Shown here: positions 24,878-37,000 of the stretch, one piece after another
Position numbering within the stretch: position 1 is the stretch's first letter
How the letters are laid out: each line of letters starts with the position of its first letter
DNA from: Lactifluus volemus
Lineage: Eukaryota; Basidiomycota; Agaricomycetes; Russulales; Russulaceae
Direction of reading: 5' to 3'
Length of the DNA stretch: 64,000 bases
Assembly (NCBI GenBank): GCA_022376515.1
Contig: WTXI01000002.1
Span: 1,736,001 to 1,800,000 of the forward strand
The notes under the pieces: model-generated
What the model saw: the letters and a program-made list of their open reading frames with translations, nothing else
Database searches by the model: none
Told to the model about the DNA's origin: nothing
Program-made: the position numbers and the translations under genes

Positions 24878-25156
24878 CTGGACGAAGGTGCTCTTGTGTC
24901 CATCTGTCCCATCTACTTTCTCTTCATTTCCCTGTTTTTTTCATCACGCACTGTATTGTATTCGCACTTGTCATTGTCATCCTGCTTTCTACGATTCGAA
25001 CTCGATTCGTATTACGATCAACACACACACCTATAGCGCCTATCGCTCCTCGTACGTCCCATTAATGATGCCACGACGTTCCACTGTGATATTCCCAAGA
25101 ACCTCCCCAAAGTCTGTAAATTGTGAAACGTTAGGTGTGGACCCCCCCGCGCAAAA

Positions 25157-28100
25157 TTAGAAAGGACATTTATACCCCGCATTCTGTATTCCGGATGCTC
25201 CTTGTTTGTCTGCTTGCTTTCCGATGACTAGCCAATCAGGCAAGGCCAAACCAGTGCGAATGGGGAAGAGACGCGCAGCTCGTTCCAAGCCTGACTGGCT
25301 ATTCGCGATAATGAACAGCATCATGGACGATGGTGAGCTCTCGTGCGGATGTGTGAACATGATACCTATAACCGGATATGTGATAAACATCACTGAGCTG
25401 CTTCATGTCACCGTACCCTGGGATGAACCGCCCAATGTTTGTCCCCTCAGTTGCAATACAGGCGAACCGTCCTCCCCGACCTCGATGGAAAAGGCCGTCC
25501 TCCTTTTCGTCAAGCACTGGCGTATGTACTGGCCGCTAGGACTACCGATGACGATGATGTTCCCTATGCCTGGTCGAGTTACGCCCAAGTATTCCGTTTC
25601 AAGGACAATTTCTGCATCCAACTTGTGGTATACGAAGAGATCGTTCGCAAGTCGCTGCGCAGTCGATAGTTCGTAGGCTGACTCGCCAGAGACCACGATC
25701 CTGAGCGGTCCCGGGGAACGCAAAATCGTATATGGACTTGTAGATCGCTGAGGTACTACTGGCAGTGCTTCTCCCGTTGGGAGCACCTTACGGGGGCGAA
25801 TCGGCGGTAAGGGAATCCGACTTGGTGGAAGGATGGAAGCCCACTTACCCTCCATGTGCCAGATTCACGTTGCAGATAAAGTTGTGAGCCATTGGCGAAG
25901 ACCCCATCAGGGATTGTAAGTGTGCATCCATCGATGTCCAGTCGTTGAGGTTCTTTAAGTTCTAGCTGAGCGACGTCAAAGCTGAAGCACCCGACGTTGG
26001 ACGTTCTGACATTGACAATGCCGTTGCTCGTTTCTACAGATAAACGGGACAATCTGGTAGGGTGGTAGGATAGTAAGTGACGTAGGTACACTGCTCTGAC
26101 AGAATTTTTTTTTTTTTCAACGATCGTGGGGTAACACACCTTCCGGGTTCAAACAAGCTTAAAATGCGGAAACCGTGAAGAGAGCCGGAATCGGCGGGCA
26201 CAGCCGTAGTCAGTGTGAAGGTAGTAGAACGTCGAGGACCCCCGAGCGGTCGCTTTTCGTCCTCGTCCAGGACAGAATCGAGGAATGCCTCTACGTGAGG
26301 ATTCCTGAAAACGGACGAGTACCAATGACCATGCCCTTGCTCCTCGTGATAGCTAAAGATACGTTAAGGCGATGAAGCAGAGGCGAGGGGGTACGAGCGT
26401 ACTTTACAGGAGCATCTGCAGCCCAGGTCTTCAAGACGCTAACCAGTTCCCTTGAGTGCCAGGTGGGTACATTCCCATCTACACCCCTGGGGAAGGAATG
26501 AATGAAGTCAAGACGTTTATATATATAAGAGCGTACCCGTGTATAACGAGCGAGGGGGTGTCCACCAAATTCGACATGAACAGATCGTTGTCGTCCCGGG
26601 TGAAACAAGTCTCTAGAATCGCCCGCAAAAATGGATCGATGAAATGAGCTGACCTGTGGTTCCATATTGAGGCGAGGACATTGAGGTGAGGAAACAGATC
26701 CCTCACCGTGATTGTGTCAAAGGGACGTAGAGCTGTGCCTTGATGTATCCAGCCGCCGCGATCACTACGAGATGTACCTCAAACCATGCTAAGGGATAGG
26801 AAGTTTGCAAGTGTTATCCTACTCGCTACCACCCTGTCAGGGTGTCTTGCGGCATTGTACCATGTCCCTTGTCCGCCGTTCGAGTGACCGATCATGACAA
26901 CTTTGTCTGGTGTAATCGCCCACGTTTTCCACGTCGAAGATGTCTCTAAGATGCTGGAAAGGGCGGAAACAGTGTCCCAAGCATCGTCTGCGCTGGGCCC
27001 ATGCCAATCCAAACCCTGTATGTGGACTTCTGGTCATCTTACGGCTATCTCACCGAAGGGATATGATGACGTGCCCATGGAGTCCTACCTGAGGGTGAGA
27101 TAACCCAGCTATATTTTTGGCGGGGTACCGCCTCAGCCCAGAAGGGTTGCTTGAAGATATCCACTCCTGCACCATCTGTCCTTACGGGAAAGAAATGAGA
27201 TGGTTTACATCTATGAAATGGGTCGTTTACAGACGCAAAGCAAGTATTGGTGGGCTCGGTGCTCTGCGGGGAGCATTCGAATCCGTCGGAGGAAGCACAA
27301 GGAATGGAACAGGGGCCATATCTGGAGCGAAGTACGATGCTTTGATGGCCAAAGTCCCTGCCTCCGACCAATGACCAAGCTGAGAAATGGGCACTCGGAC
27401 CTCAAGAACGTGCGAGACTCCGCTGCAGGTAGCATGTACATTGAACGACAGCGCGTCCCCGCCGTACGGTTTGGATTGCGAGATTCGGATCGGGAGGACG
27501 CGTGTCTGCCCCGGAGCGAATCGAGTATTCGCGAGCAAAGAAAGACTAATTCCCTATACATCAAGATGAGTGAGACGTTCCATGGCTCTGCATTGACCTC
27601 TTACCGCTTTACACGATTCAGGAGACGGGGAGAGAGAGGTTACGGTCCACCAACATGTAGACGAACATCTCAATCCAACGCCAAGTGCATCCCCAAACGC
27701 AAGGCCCTCAACAAAGTCCGGGACCAGGTCGTAAGGCACCTCGCGCCTAATATTTATGTCGGGTGACTCGAGGCGCACATCAACACATATACTGAGTGTA
27801 GGCACTTCCGAGCCAGCTTCTCTTGGGTCACCAAATAACCTGATCTGAACTTGCGCGCTTCAGCAACCTGTAGAAGTGAGGGAGAATCTGGTTGAGGCAC
27901 CTCATAATCACCGCTTACGTATAGATGATACAGGGTGGGCGATACTGCAGAGGGCGCCGTTGGAAGCCTCACAAGATGCGAAGGGGCGCAGTCAACGTCG
28001 TAGATATTTCCCGAGTACCACTGAGGTACAAAGTCACCGTTGTGTTCTCCGGCATCAGCGGGGACGAGGGTAAAGAAAGAGCCCCTCTTGAGCTCTACGA

Positions 28101-28626
28101 GGAGGTTCGGGATAATTGGTTGTGGCTGTGAGTTGGAACGACGTGGGAGAACCGTAAGGGTGGCGCGGAGGACAGCATGATGTTGTAACGCAGCCCATCC
28201 CTCCGTCGCGCGTAGAGAAGCCCAACTAGGGGTATGTTCTCAGACGAAAAAAAAAAGCGTGGTGAATGTTGATTACGCACCGAACGCGAGGGAATGATAC
28301 AGAGAGATTACCAGAAGGATCTAATGAGGCCTTCGACCAACGCACGGATCCTCCGTCAGCCAGGGAAGACGGATATGATGCATCAAGGTCAACGTGTTCA
28401 GTCACTGCCCTGAATGAGTTCAAGGGTCGACAGGAACTAATGGATGTGAGATACAAACAATCGAGAGGGAAGGACGGTGAGAGGAAGTGCTGTTCCCTCG
28501 CGTGTATTGGGAATGGACCAAGCACCTATGAGAGACAGAGAATGAACATCGAAATTAATGAACAATTTAAAGACGAACATCCCAACTTTGTGTGATATGA
28601 ACTGTCCAGTCGGTGAGGCTTTGCAT
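25157..28626 (-). CDS. alpha/beta hydrolase, prolyl oligopeptidase-like (S9-type), function unknown
   Basis: Large protein with an amino beta-rich part and an alpha/beta-hydrolase part. Likely start MQSLTDWTVHITQSWDV, then after an intron LGPFPIHAREQHFLSPSFPL and YPSSLADGGSVRW. Hydrolase part: PPILALHGAGVDIFKQPFW, WHGPSADDAWDTVSAL, nucleophile elbow GHSNGGQGTWYNAARHPDRV (about 26835-26890), AAGYIKAQLYVPLTQSR, DDNDLFMSNLVDTPSLVIHG, GVDGNVPTWHSREL (likely Asp) and EEQGHGHWYSSVF (likely His, about 26310-26350). The carboxyl part ends ARLFPIRTGLALPDWLVIG...AGYKCPF, stop at 25157. The Ser-Asp-His order fits prolyl oligopeptidase-like enzymes seen widely in basidiomycetes, but the substrate is unknown. 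No clear signal peptide. The gene converges on NOT1 and is head-to-head with TMA7 at only 61 bp. Confidence 0.75.
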
Positions 28627-28687
28627 GAACTAAACTATAAGGTTGCGGACCGATAGAGTTTGCTCATTCACAACCATCCCATACGAC
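28627..28687. promoter_or_regulatory. 61-bp divergent promoter, hydrolase / TMA7
   Basis: Only 61 bp separate the proposed hydrolase start (28626, minus) and the TMA7 ATG (28688, plus). No TATA box is visible. Depends on the hydrolase start being right; a start further inside would widen the gap. Confidence 0.4.
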
Positions 28688-29090
28688 ATGTCTGGTAGAG
28701 ACGGTGGCAAACTCAAGCCTTTGAAGGTAAACAGATATCACGATATGACACGACTTTTCAGTCACTAAGCTGCGGTAGGCACCAAAGAAGGTTAAAAAGG
28801 AAGAGGACGAAGACGACATGGCTTTCAAAGCGAAAAAGAAGGCCGAAGCTGAGGCGTTGAAGACCGCGAAAGACAAAGGTCAGTTGATCGTGTTGGTCAC
28901 TCGAATGAAATGGCTGACATTTTGTATGTACAGCGACAAAAGGTATCGAATTGTGTATGCAACTGAATAAAGTAGCTGACCAGCACATACAGGTGGACCA
29001 CCTGGAGGTGGGATCAAGAAGTAAGAAATCTATCATGATAGTACGAATAAGAAAACTGATAAAGATATAAGGTCTGGAAAGAAATGTTGA
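28688..29090 (+). CDS. TMA7: translation machinery-associated protein 7
   Basis: Tiny basic protein of 64 residues, a ribosome-associated factor conserved across eukaryotes. Five exons: MSGRDGGKLKPLK, then APKKVKKEEDEDDMAFKAKK...AKDK, the short ATK exon, GGPPGGGIKK, and SGKKC with stop at 29088-29090. The start, the acidic-then-lysine-rich centre and the end GGGIKKSGKK match yeast TMA7, which is also 64 residues. All junctions are GT-AG and in phase. Striatin follows on the same strand about 120 bp downstream. Confidence 0.95.
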
Positions 29091-29213
29091 AGAGTAGAAT
29101 ATATGGGTAGAGTACAGTACAGTAGAGAGTCGAGAGAGTACGTGTGAATCGGTCAACAAGTCACTTTGCCTTAAACCCATTTGTCGCTCTTCCCTCTTTC
29201 GTCTCCCTCAACA

Positions 29214-31952
29214 ATGTTGAGCTCAGTTCAGAATCTACCCTCTAACAAGGCCCCTCCATCATTCAACAACAGCCCCAGCTTGCCCAACCACAACAGCCGC
29301 AGAACCTCCAAGCAGATGTACCTCCGCCTCCACTTAATGGCCAAGACTTTACCCTCTCCAACGTGCTTCATTTTCTCCAATCAGAATGGAGAAAGTATGA
29401 ACGCGACCGCAATGAATGGGAGATTGAGCGAGCCGAGATGCGAGTTCGTCTTTGCAGCTGAGCATCACTTTGTCGCACCTTTTCATGCCTCTATTCCCCT
29501 AGGCCCGTATTGCTCTTCTAGAAGGGGAGCGCCGCTCCTTCGAGAATATCAAAGTTGACCTCATGCGCCGTATCAAAATGTTGGAATACGCCCTTCGCGT
29601 TGAGCGGTGAGTCCTTCCCCTTCCCATCTACAGTATCTGGCGGTATGACAACATAACACGAGAGCAGCTCAAAGCAACTCTCACAACCCGCCCCCCAGTC
29701 GATACCTCCCGCAAAGGTTGCCTCTGCACAGTCCGCTTCTCAGAAGGATGAGACCTCTAGCCACAAGGAAGGCAGCAGTCCCAGCTCTCCTCGTAGCGAA
29801 GGTATTCATTTGTTTTTGTTTTTCACTTCTTTCACTGACTTTGGCCAAGATTCTCCTTTACCCCCGGAAAGAGGTTCAAATGGTGCCACAGCCAGTGGTC
29901 AACGCGAGCGAGTGCGTGGGCAGGACCGTCATCACTTGGTTGGACGAATACCAATGGTCCTGCCTCATCAGCTGCCCTAGGTAAACCCTCACTTGGCCGT
30001 GACCCCAAAAGCCGTGCTCGTAGCAGAGACTACCTCAAACAGTACGTCTTGAGCTCGAAACCGTACTGTCCTTTTCTCATTTACCCTCCAGATGCCTTCA
30101 AGAAATACAATATCTTACCTCGCCCCAAGCGTTGAACCCATTGCCCTCCCGGCAGATCAACAACTCTGCCCTCCCTGTCTCCCTCCCTAACGTTCCGTCG
30201 TTCGATCAAATAGGCTACAATAGGCCGCGCAAATCAATGCATGACGCGGGCAAAGATTTCCCTCTTTTGAATAACATGAATTCCATGTCGACTCCTGCAC
30301 CCACTGCAGGTCCTTCAACAGCGCCCCAAGTATCTTCTCTGGAGCGTGGGCCTGGCATTGTGACGCTACCCTCACAGCAGAGTTCCTTGGCACAATACCA
30401 GTCGCCTCAGCCACCAAGTAGCCAGCCCGCCTCAGTTCAGTCTGGGCAGATGTCGGATGCTGATAGAGACAAGGAAGAGACAATGTTCGAATCCCAGTCC
30501 CGCACATCTATTTTTCGCCCGATGACAAAGGAGAATGGAGGGAAAAGTTGGGGCTTCCGTACACTGGCCCCACGGGTGCACTGGCGGATAGTGCCTGGGA
30601 CCGCCGTCCGAGGGATGACGATGACGATGTTAAGGAAGACGACCCGAGGTCGAAGAGGACGTGTCGAATGTGCTTGGCGAAGGTGAGGGCACCAAGGTGT
30701 GGAAAACCAAGAGAACATTAAGAAAGTAAGTGTGCTGTCCAGTCTATAGTGATTGACGCAAGCTCTTACACGCGCATAGCCACCTTGACGCCGTCCGAGC
30801 GATCGCATTCCACCCACAGAACTCTGTCTTGTCACCGGAGGCGATGATGTACTGTTAAAATCTGGCGAACAGATGTTGCTGGTCTTGCATCATCCAAGTA
30901 CGTAGATCTCCTTCGTTTCTCTTGTCTGGCATTGGTATTCACGTCACGTCGATGTATAGCTCTCGCCCGATTACCGAAGTAGAACCGCAGTTGACCCTTC
31001 GCGGTCATTCGGCTGCGATTACCTGTCTCATCATTCGCGCCCTCAAAACAACTCATTATTCCGCGTCCCTCGATTCAACTGTACGTGTCTGGGCGTTACC
31101 ATCGCCCACACATACCACCTATGCTCCATTCGATGCCTCGCGGCTACGGGGAGAGCTCATTGGACACACGGATGCTGTGTGGGATCTTACGCTTGTGCGG
31201 GACGAGTGTACACTGATCAGTGGTGGTGCCGAAGGAGCTGTCAAGGTATGGGACGTCAGTGACGCGTCTGGTCGTGGCTCGCTGCGCCTCTCGTGGACCT
31301 ACAGCGGCGTGGACTTTGGTGAAGAAAGCGACGAGTTGCCGGGTGTATCCGCTGTCGAGGCGATCAAGTTTGATCTGAAGAAGGTCGCGGTCGCGTACCA
31401 GAACGCGACGATTAAAATATTCGACATCGTGCACGGGAAGAATTGGCCGTTCTTCACGGGGAATCTGGATCTGGTGAGTTTGTGTATCTCTGGGGAGGGT
31501 AACAGCTGATTGATCGTCCAGACGGTGGGCTTTCACAAGCAAATAGCATTGTTTCGCATCCAACGATGCCCCTACTGATCACTGCTCATGAGGATAAGTA
31601 CATAAATATTTATGACATCAACACCGGTTAGTCATCATCAGATATTGACCAATTCCCGAAATTAGAAAGCTGACTGACTAAAACAGGACAATGCACCTAT
31701 TCGATGCCTGCCCATTTAGACGGAGTCACTTCCTTATCTATAGACGCTGCCGGCTTTTCTTTAGTTTCCGGTGGTCATGACTGCTCTATCCGCTTTTGGG
31801 ACATTCTCGGCACCAAAGCGTGTATTCAGGAGATTACAAGCCACCGTAACAAGGCAAACGAGGGCGTACTCGACGTGCAGTTCCACCCTTCTCTTCCTTT
31901 CATGGCTAGTGCGGGAGCGGATGGTATCGTAAAGCTTTACGCCTCATCATAA
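29214..31952 (+). CDS. striatin, STRIPAK scaffold (Pro11/HAM-3 type)
   Basis: Striatin, the B''' subunit scaffold of the STRIPAK phosphatase complex, which controls cell fusion and fruiting in fungi. Amino end: low-complexity Gln/Pro, then the striatin block FTLSNVLHFLQSEWRKYERD, EWEIERAEMRVRL, ALLEGERRSFENIKVDLMRR (coiled coil and caveolin-binding area), then CLQEIQYLTSPQALNPLP. A disordered Ser/Pro/Gln linker follows, then WD40 repeats: SHLDAVRAIAFHP, VKIWRTDVAGLAS, LTLRGHSAAITCLIIR, LIGHTDAVWDLTL, LLITAHEDKYINIYDINTG, LVSGGHDCSIRFWD, MASAGADGIVKLYASS with stop 31950-31952. Exon 1 can end at MLSS with a 47-nt intron (branch-like CTAAC) before PQLAQPQQPQNLQ. In the first WD repeat two bases are missing (after 30818 and after 30853), restoring ELCLVTGGDD and VKIW. 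Confidence 0.88.
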
Positions 31953-32052
31953 TTCGTTTTATACCTCCCATCTACTTTTCCGGATAGACCCTACCTCGCC
32001 TTACCTCTACATCTGCTCATTATTGTATGCCAGAGATTTCATCGAGGAACGA

Positions 32053-33680
32053 CTATATCAGCAAGTTGAGTCTAAAAAAGCGAAATTTAAAAAAGAACAA
32101 GGTTATTGATACAGTGCATATCCAATATAAGTGTAGGGCTACATTCTGATATAGTACAAACGCTGAGCAACCAAAAAAAGGATAAATATAAAAAGAACGA
32201 CTATATCGCTGGAGGCGGTCACTATTGGTGGGCTCCAAGAAAGAAAAGAAAAGAAAAAACGTACTGATCGTCATGCCTTGCTCAGCACTGAATACTTCCG
32301 CACCGAGACCTTTCGCCTGTACCAAGACATCTACTTGATCCCGGATGATACGAGCTATCGGACGCTCATGCTCCCGCTCCAAATCCTCATCCTCCTTACA
32401 ATGTATGATATAAACGCGTAAGCCAGCGAGCGGTTTCGAGGGCGACGACGACGAGTCGGTCGTCGACGTCGATGACGTATCCGTACGAAGCTTCTTCCTC
32501 TTCCTTCTCGCGGTCGTAGTCGTGGTGGTAGTATTTCCATTATTGTTGTTGTCTCTGTCGGCGCGCTTCGCGGCAGCCGTTCGCGCTTTGGTGACTTCGG
32601 CCGCGAGCGCGACGAGCTCGTCCACGACGTGTTCTGGGCTCAAGTGACCGTAAAGCAGCTCATCCGGCCTGCCGGACGGCCACGAACACTCGATGAAGAT
32701 GTCGAAAGCGTGTCGGGTATCTTGGGTGCCGCGACGCGCCAAACGGCTATCGTCAGCGGGGCGTCGGCGGCGGCAGTACCAGAGTGGGCGTCATCGGCAA
32801 TGACGAGGCTGTCGGGGGAGACGTCACCGAAGAAGAGGAATTCTTTGCGGGTGGGATCGTGTCGGATGAAAAAGGCCGAGGATGTGTAGTCTCCTGCCGT
32901 CTCGTTCTTGCCATGTAAAACTGGCATCGCCCTGACCGAAACGTCGGGAAAAATCGTCCTGTAGCTGTCGTCGAATGTGATTCTTTTTTTTTTTTAAATT
33001 TATATGTATGTGTGTCAAATGAGCTCTTTTTGGGAGGTTGGGTGACAGAAAGGGCTACGCACGGGTCGTAGAGGAGTTTGTGGGCGGCGTCGTCTGCATC
33101 CCACGACGCTAGATTGGGCCATATTCGATCTGAAAATATGGTCTCCAAGATTTTGAGAGTATGTAGCGGGGCACAGACGCGTTTCCGAGGACCGTGGAGG
33201 GAACCGGCGGATAAGACAAGGCCGTTGACGTGGTCTAGATGCGCATGGCTAATGAGGAAACATCTGTAAAGGAATAATCAGTCTATCGCTATCGCGTTCA
33301 CGGTGCGAATAGGTAGGGGGGACTGACTGGATGCGTGAATAGACTTGACGCGCGGACAGTTTCCGAACAAGTTGAAGAGGGCGTGGTCTTTGCTCAGCAG
33401 CTGATGCAAAGTTCCAATCCCCGAGCCTGCACGAAGGCGAAGGGATGAAAAACTGATGAGGTTGCGCCGTTAGTTGGTGCGTACCTGCTTCGAGAGCAAT
33501 CATTCCGTCTCCCCAACGTGCGTCACATGGCTTAAATAAGTACCTGTCCACGAGGGGGTGGTTCAGGATGTGCATCCACTGTAAAAGGGAAGAACAAAAA
33601 AAGGCGAGACGGACGAGGATAGGTTGGTCTCGTAGGGACCTCCACCGCTGCCCACGACAACCAAGTCGAAGGTGGGCATG
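32053..33680 (-). CDS. PDE1: class II 3',5'-cyclic-nucleotide phosphodiesterase (low-affinity, PDE1 type)
   Basis: Metal-dependent cAMP phosphodiesterase of the class II family, a cytosolic regulator of cAMP-PKA signalling in fungi. Start MPTFDLVVVGSGGGPYETNL is canonical; exon 2 gives YLFKPCDARWGDGMIALEAG; the metal-binding signature FLISHAHLDHVNGLVLSAGS is at about 33195-33255. Then HTLKILETIFSDRIWPNL, GDYTSSAFFIRHDPTRKEFL, FFGDVSPDS, APKIPDTLST, IECSWPSGRPDELLYGHLSP. Within the conserved PDTLST-IFIECSW block one base is missing between 32700 and 32701. A Thr/Asn/Arg/Lys-rich insert precedes the end LRVYIIHCKEDED...FSAEQGMTI. The 3' end is unsure: an intron may start at about 32266 (GTACGT), or translation runs to 32053. 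Converges with striatin. Confidence 0.85.
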
Positions 33681-34000
33681 AGGTGAGGAATCGGGTGACG
33701 GTCAGCTGTCGATAGACTCGGAATGTTGGCTTGCCATTTAATATTCCACAAGTCGGCTCTGCCCGAACAAGGACAGGGACAGGGCAGGACATGGACACGG
33801 ACACAGGCAACAACATTTTTACTATCATGGGTATCTCTGATCAAGTAGGAGATAGAAATTGCATAATGGCCAATAGCAACAAAGGAGTGACTCGGTAGAC
33901 AACACCACAAAGAGAGAAAACGGGAGGAATAAAGTCATAAGTAATCAAAAAAAAAAAGAACAGAACGAATCAGATCCATCCACAAGGCTTCCTCCTTTAT
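33681..34000. other. intergenic gap upstream of PDE and downstream of EDE1
   Basis: 320 bp holding the PDE promoter and the EDE1 3' flank. An A-run at about 33948-33957 (poly-T on the transcribed strand) lies just past the EDE1 stop. No gene seen. Confidence 0.4.
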
Positions 34001-37000
34001 TTATGCGCTCAACAGGGAGTTCAACGCCCTCTGAAAGTCATACGAATTTGCCTCGAGAGCGGTGACAGCCTGCCCTCGGTTGAAGCCCATACTACACAGC
34101 TGCTTCACAGCTTCAGCGTCATCGGGCGATGCCCTTCCCACGTTATCGTCCACGATCGGAGACAAGTGCTGTGAAGGCGGGAGTGACTCTTGCGTCTTTT
34201 TCCTCTTCCCAAATGGCAGACGGATCATCTAAAATCAGCACAAATGGTCAACTTCCTTTTCCGATAAGATGCTGTACCCAACATACGCTGATCTTAGAGT
34301 GCCGTCCTTGGTCCTTGTTCTTATCCACGCTCTTTTCAGAGGATGACGTAGTAGGCCTCCTGGGTGATGTCACGCGAACAGGTGGCGGTGAGTCCTGGCG
34401 AGATTGCGACGTCGGGAAGCTTAACGAGTCACGAGGGGACGTGGAGTTTCGGACGGGAGAACCAGAGGCAAGCGCTGAGATGGGCGACTGAGTCACTGGT
34501 GGGATTGACGACCGCGATGATATGGTCGCGAATCCGCTGTCTCCTCGCGTCATATTGGAACCAGAGGCGTCTTCAAGCGAAAGGCTCTGTGCTTCCGCGT
34601 TCGGTGGGGGTTGACTACTCAGTGCGGTGGAAGTTAAGGAGGCTGCAAGTGGAGGCGAAAGCGCGGGGGCGGGTGTTGAGAAGGCATCTTCAAAAGAAAA
34701 TGGCTTAGGTTCGTGTGAAATCGATGAAAACGCATCGTCAAACGAGAATGGCTTCGACTCGGGTATTTGAGGAAGGGGCGGAAGGCCCTCAATACTGGAT
34801 GTTGGAGCGGTCGGGGTCATAGCGCTTTGTTGCGGAGTAAACGCATTTTCAAAGCCAGAGGCCGAACGTTTAACGGTCCCACTGAGGTTCGCCGGCGCGG
34901 GTGGGAATGTAGTTGACCCAGAGGAAGATGGGTCGGCAGCTGGAAGTGAAGTACTCGTGCTAAAGTCAAACTGATCTTCAAATACAGCGTCAAAAGAAGA
35001 GAGGTTGTTCTCCGTAGTGGCGCGTGCATCTCCGGCCAAGTTACCAAATGCCTTGTCAAAGTCATTCACATTCGTACTCTTCCGGGTCTCGGAAGAGACT
35101 GCAAACGGCGAAGTTGCAGATGGATGAGCCGGGGCAGGAGGGAACGCATTGGCACTCTTCGCATCAGCGGGGGGGATAGGTACCGGCACAGGAGGGAATG
35201 GTGACTCTACTTTACTCTGAGGTAACGCGTGCCCATTGGTAACCGGCGCTTCCTTCGGCGCGTTAACCTTCAAATCGACCTTGTTCGGGGGAGGAGGGGG
35301 ACGTTTGGCCAGGTTTGCAAGCGGGGTTTCATCTTCGCTGTTTTCATCGCTTGAGTCGGACTCGTTTCCGTCGAGTTCCTTAAGTGGTGCATTGATGTTT
35401 GTATGAGCCTCTCCCGATCGGTCGGTCGACGGTGCTGCAGAAGTGGTACCAGACGCCGAGAGATTGACGGCGTCTGGATCCACTGTTGACGTGCGTGCCC
35501 CTGACGCCAGGGTATCGAGTCCGGTCATTGGCGGCGTACTGAACAAGTCACGTTCGCTGGAAGGCGACGACAAATCGTTCGTTACGATGTTCAATTCGCC
35601 TACAATCTTTGGAACGGATGGTTGCACGGTCCCCTCTGTGCCGATCGAAGTCCCATCCACGTCAGATACAGGGCCCGCTTCTTCGCTACCGAAAGCTTGA
35701 TCAAAAGTAAAGGGGTTGTCAGTCGTGGTACCTTCGTTCGGCGCGGGAGTCGATGAACTGGCCAAAGGAAGGAACGGTGATTGCGACCGAGAAGCAGATC
35801 CAGACCCTGCAGTGAGTCTTTCAAATGGATTGTTACTCTTCGCCGATGCCGGGCCATTAATGGAACTAGGACTTCCTGGTGAACCAGGAAGTGGCTTTGC
35901 TGAAGCGAAGCTAGTGCTATCCCCTGATAACGTGGGTGATGGGGCGAGTGTAAACCCGTTTGTAGTAGTGGCTGTCGGCGGGTCTCTGGCAAGCTCTGCC
36001 TCTGAAGCATCCAACTCCTCCCTAGTTTCCGCTGCTTCAACCAACGACTCCTGAAGTTCCTGTTCCACCTTTGCTCTCTCCGATTCTCTCGCAGCGAGCT
36101 GCTTCTTCGCGATCGCCAAAAGCCCCTTCTGTTGCTTCGCATCCTTTTTCGCCTTTTCAATCTCAACCTTGGCTACTTCGATCATTGATCCGGTCTCAGT
36201 CATTTTACGCTGAAGTTCACGGATTTCTTCCTTGTCGCGCAAAAAGTTCTGTTCTACCTCTGCTTTGTCGACCCGGATGGCGCTAAGATCGCTCTCGGAG
36301 CGGATGAGCTCTTCTCTAGCCTTTTGAATGTCAGATGACTGGCTGGTGAAACGGTCGCGGAGAGTAGAAAGGAGACGGGTTTCGGTTTCGTATGCCGCTT
36401 TGGCAGAACTGAGTTGCGTCTGAAGAGTGGAGAGCTGGATCTTCTGACTTTCGACGGTGCCCTCGAGATTACTTCGTTCTGTCTTTGTGTTCTCTAGTGA
36501 ACGATTCGTCGACTGTAGCTGGTTCTGGAGATTCCCTATTTCGGCTGAATGATCGTGTATAGCACTAGAGGGTGCCCCGGTCCCAGCGTCTTCGTCGTCA
36601 TCGAGGAGATTTTTATTCGGCACTATAATGCACCTTGAATCTTCCATCTTTCACGAAGAGAACAACAAGCCATACCTGGGGGACCAAAGATACCCTGTCC
36701 CTGAGTCTGAGATGCCGACACTTGCGAGGGAGAGAATGTCGATTGTGGGCTTAGAGACCCAGTTATCTGGGGCTGAAAAACGGACGACTGTGACTGAGGC
36801 ATTGCGGGGGAAGAGGGGTGATCATCCCAAATCAAGTCTCCGAGCGGTTCTGAGGCGGGTTGGTGGAAAGGAGAAGTAGCGGAGACAGTCGCTGTTCGCA
36901 TTGAGGGTGGCATCAGAGAAGCAGGTAACGTCGTCGGAATATCTTTGCCGGCGATCTTTCCTTGTATCAAATGGCAAGCTACAGCAAAACCGTCGCGAGT

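Noticed and set aside
29230..29275. Possible missing base at the striatin start
   Set aside because: A 47-nt intron with a CTAAC branch-like site joins MLSS to the Gln-rich frame in phase, which is simpler.
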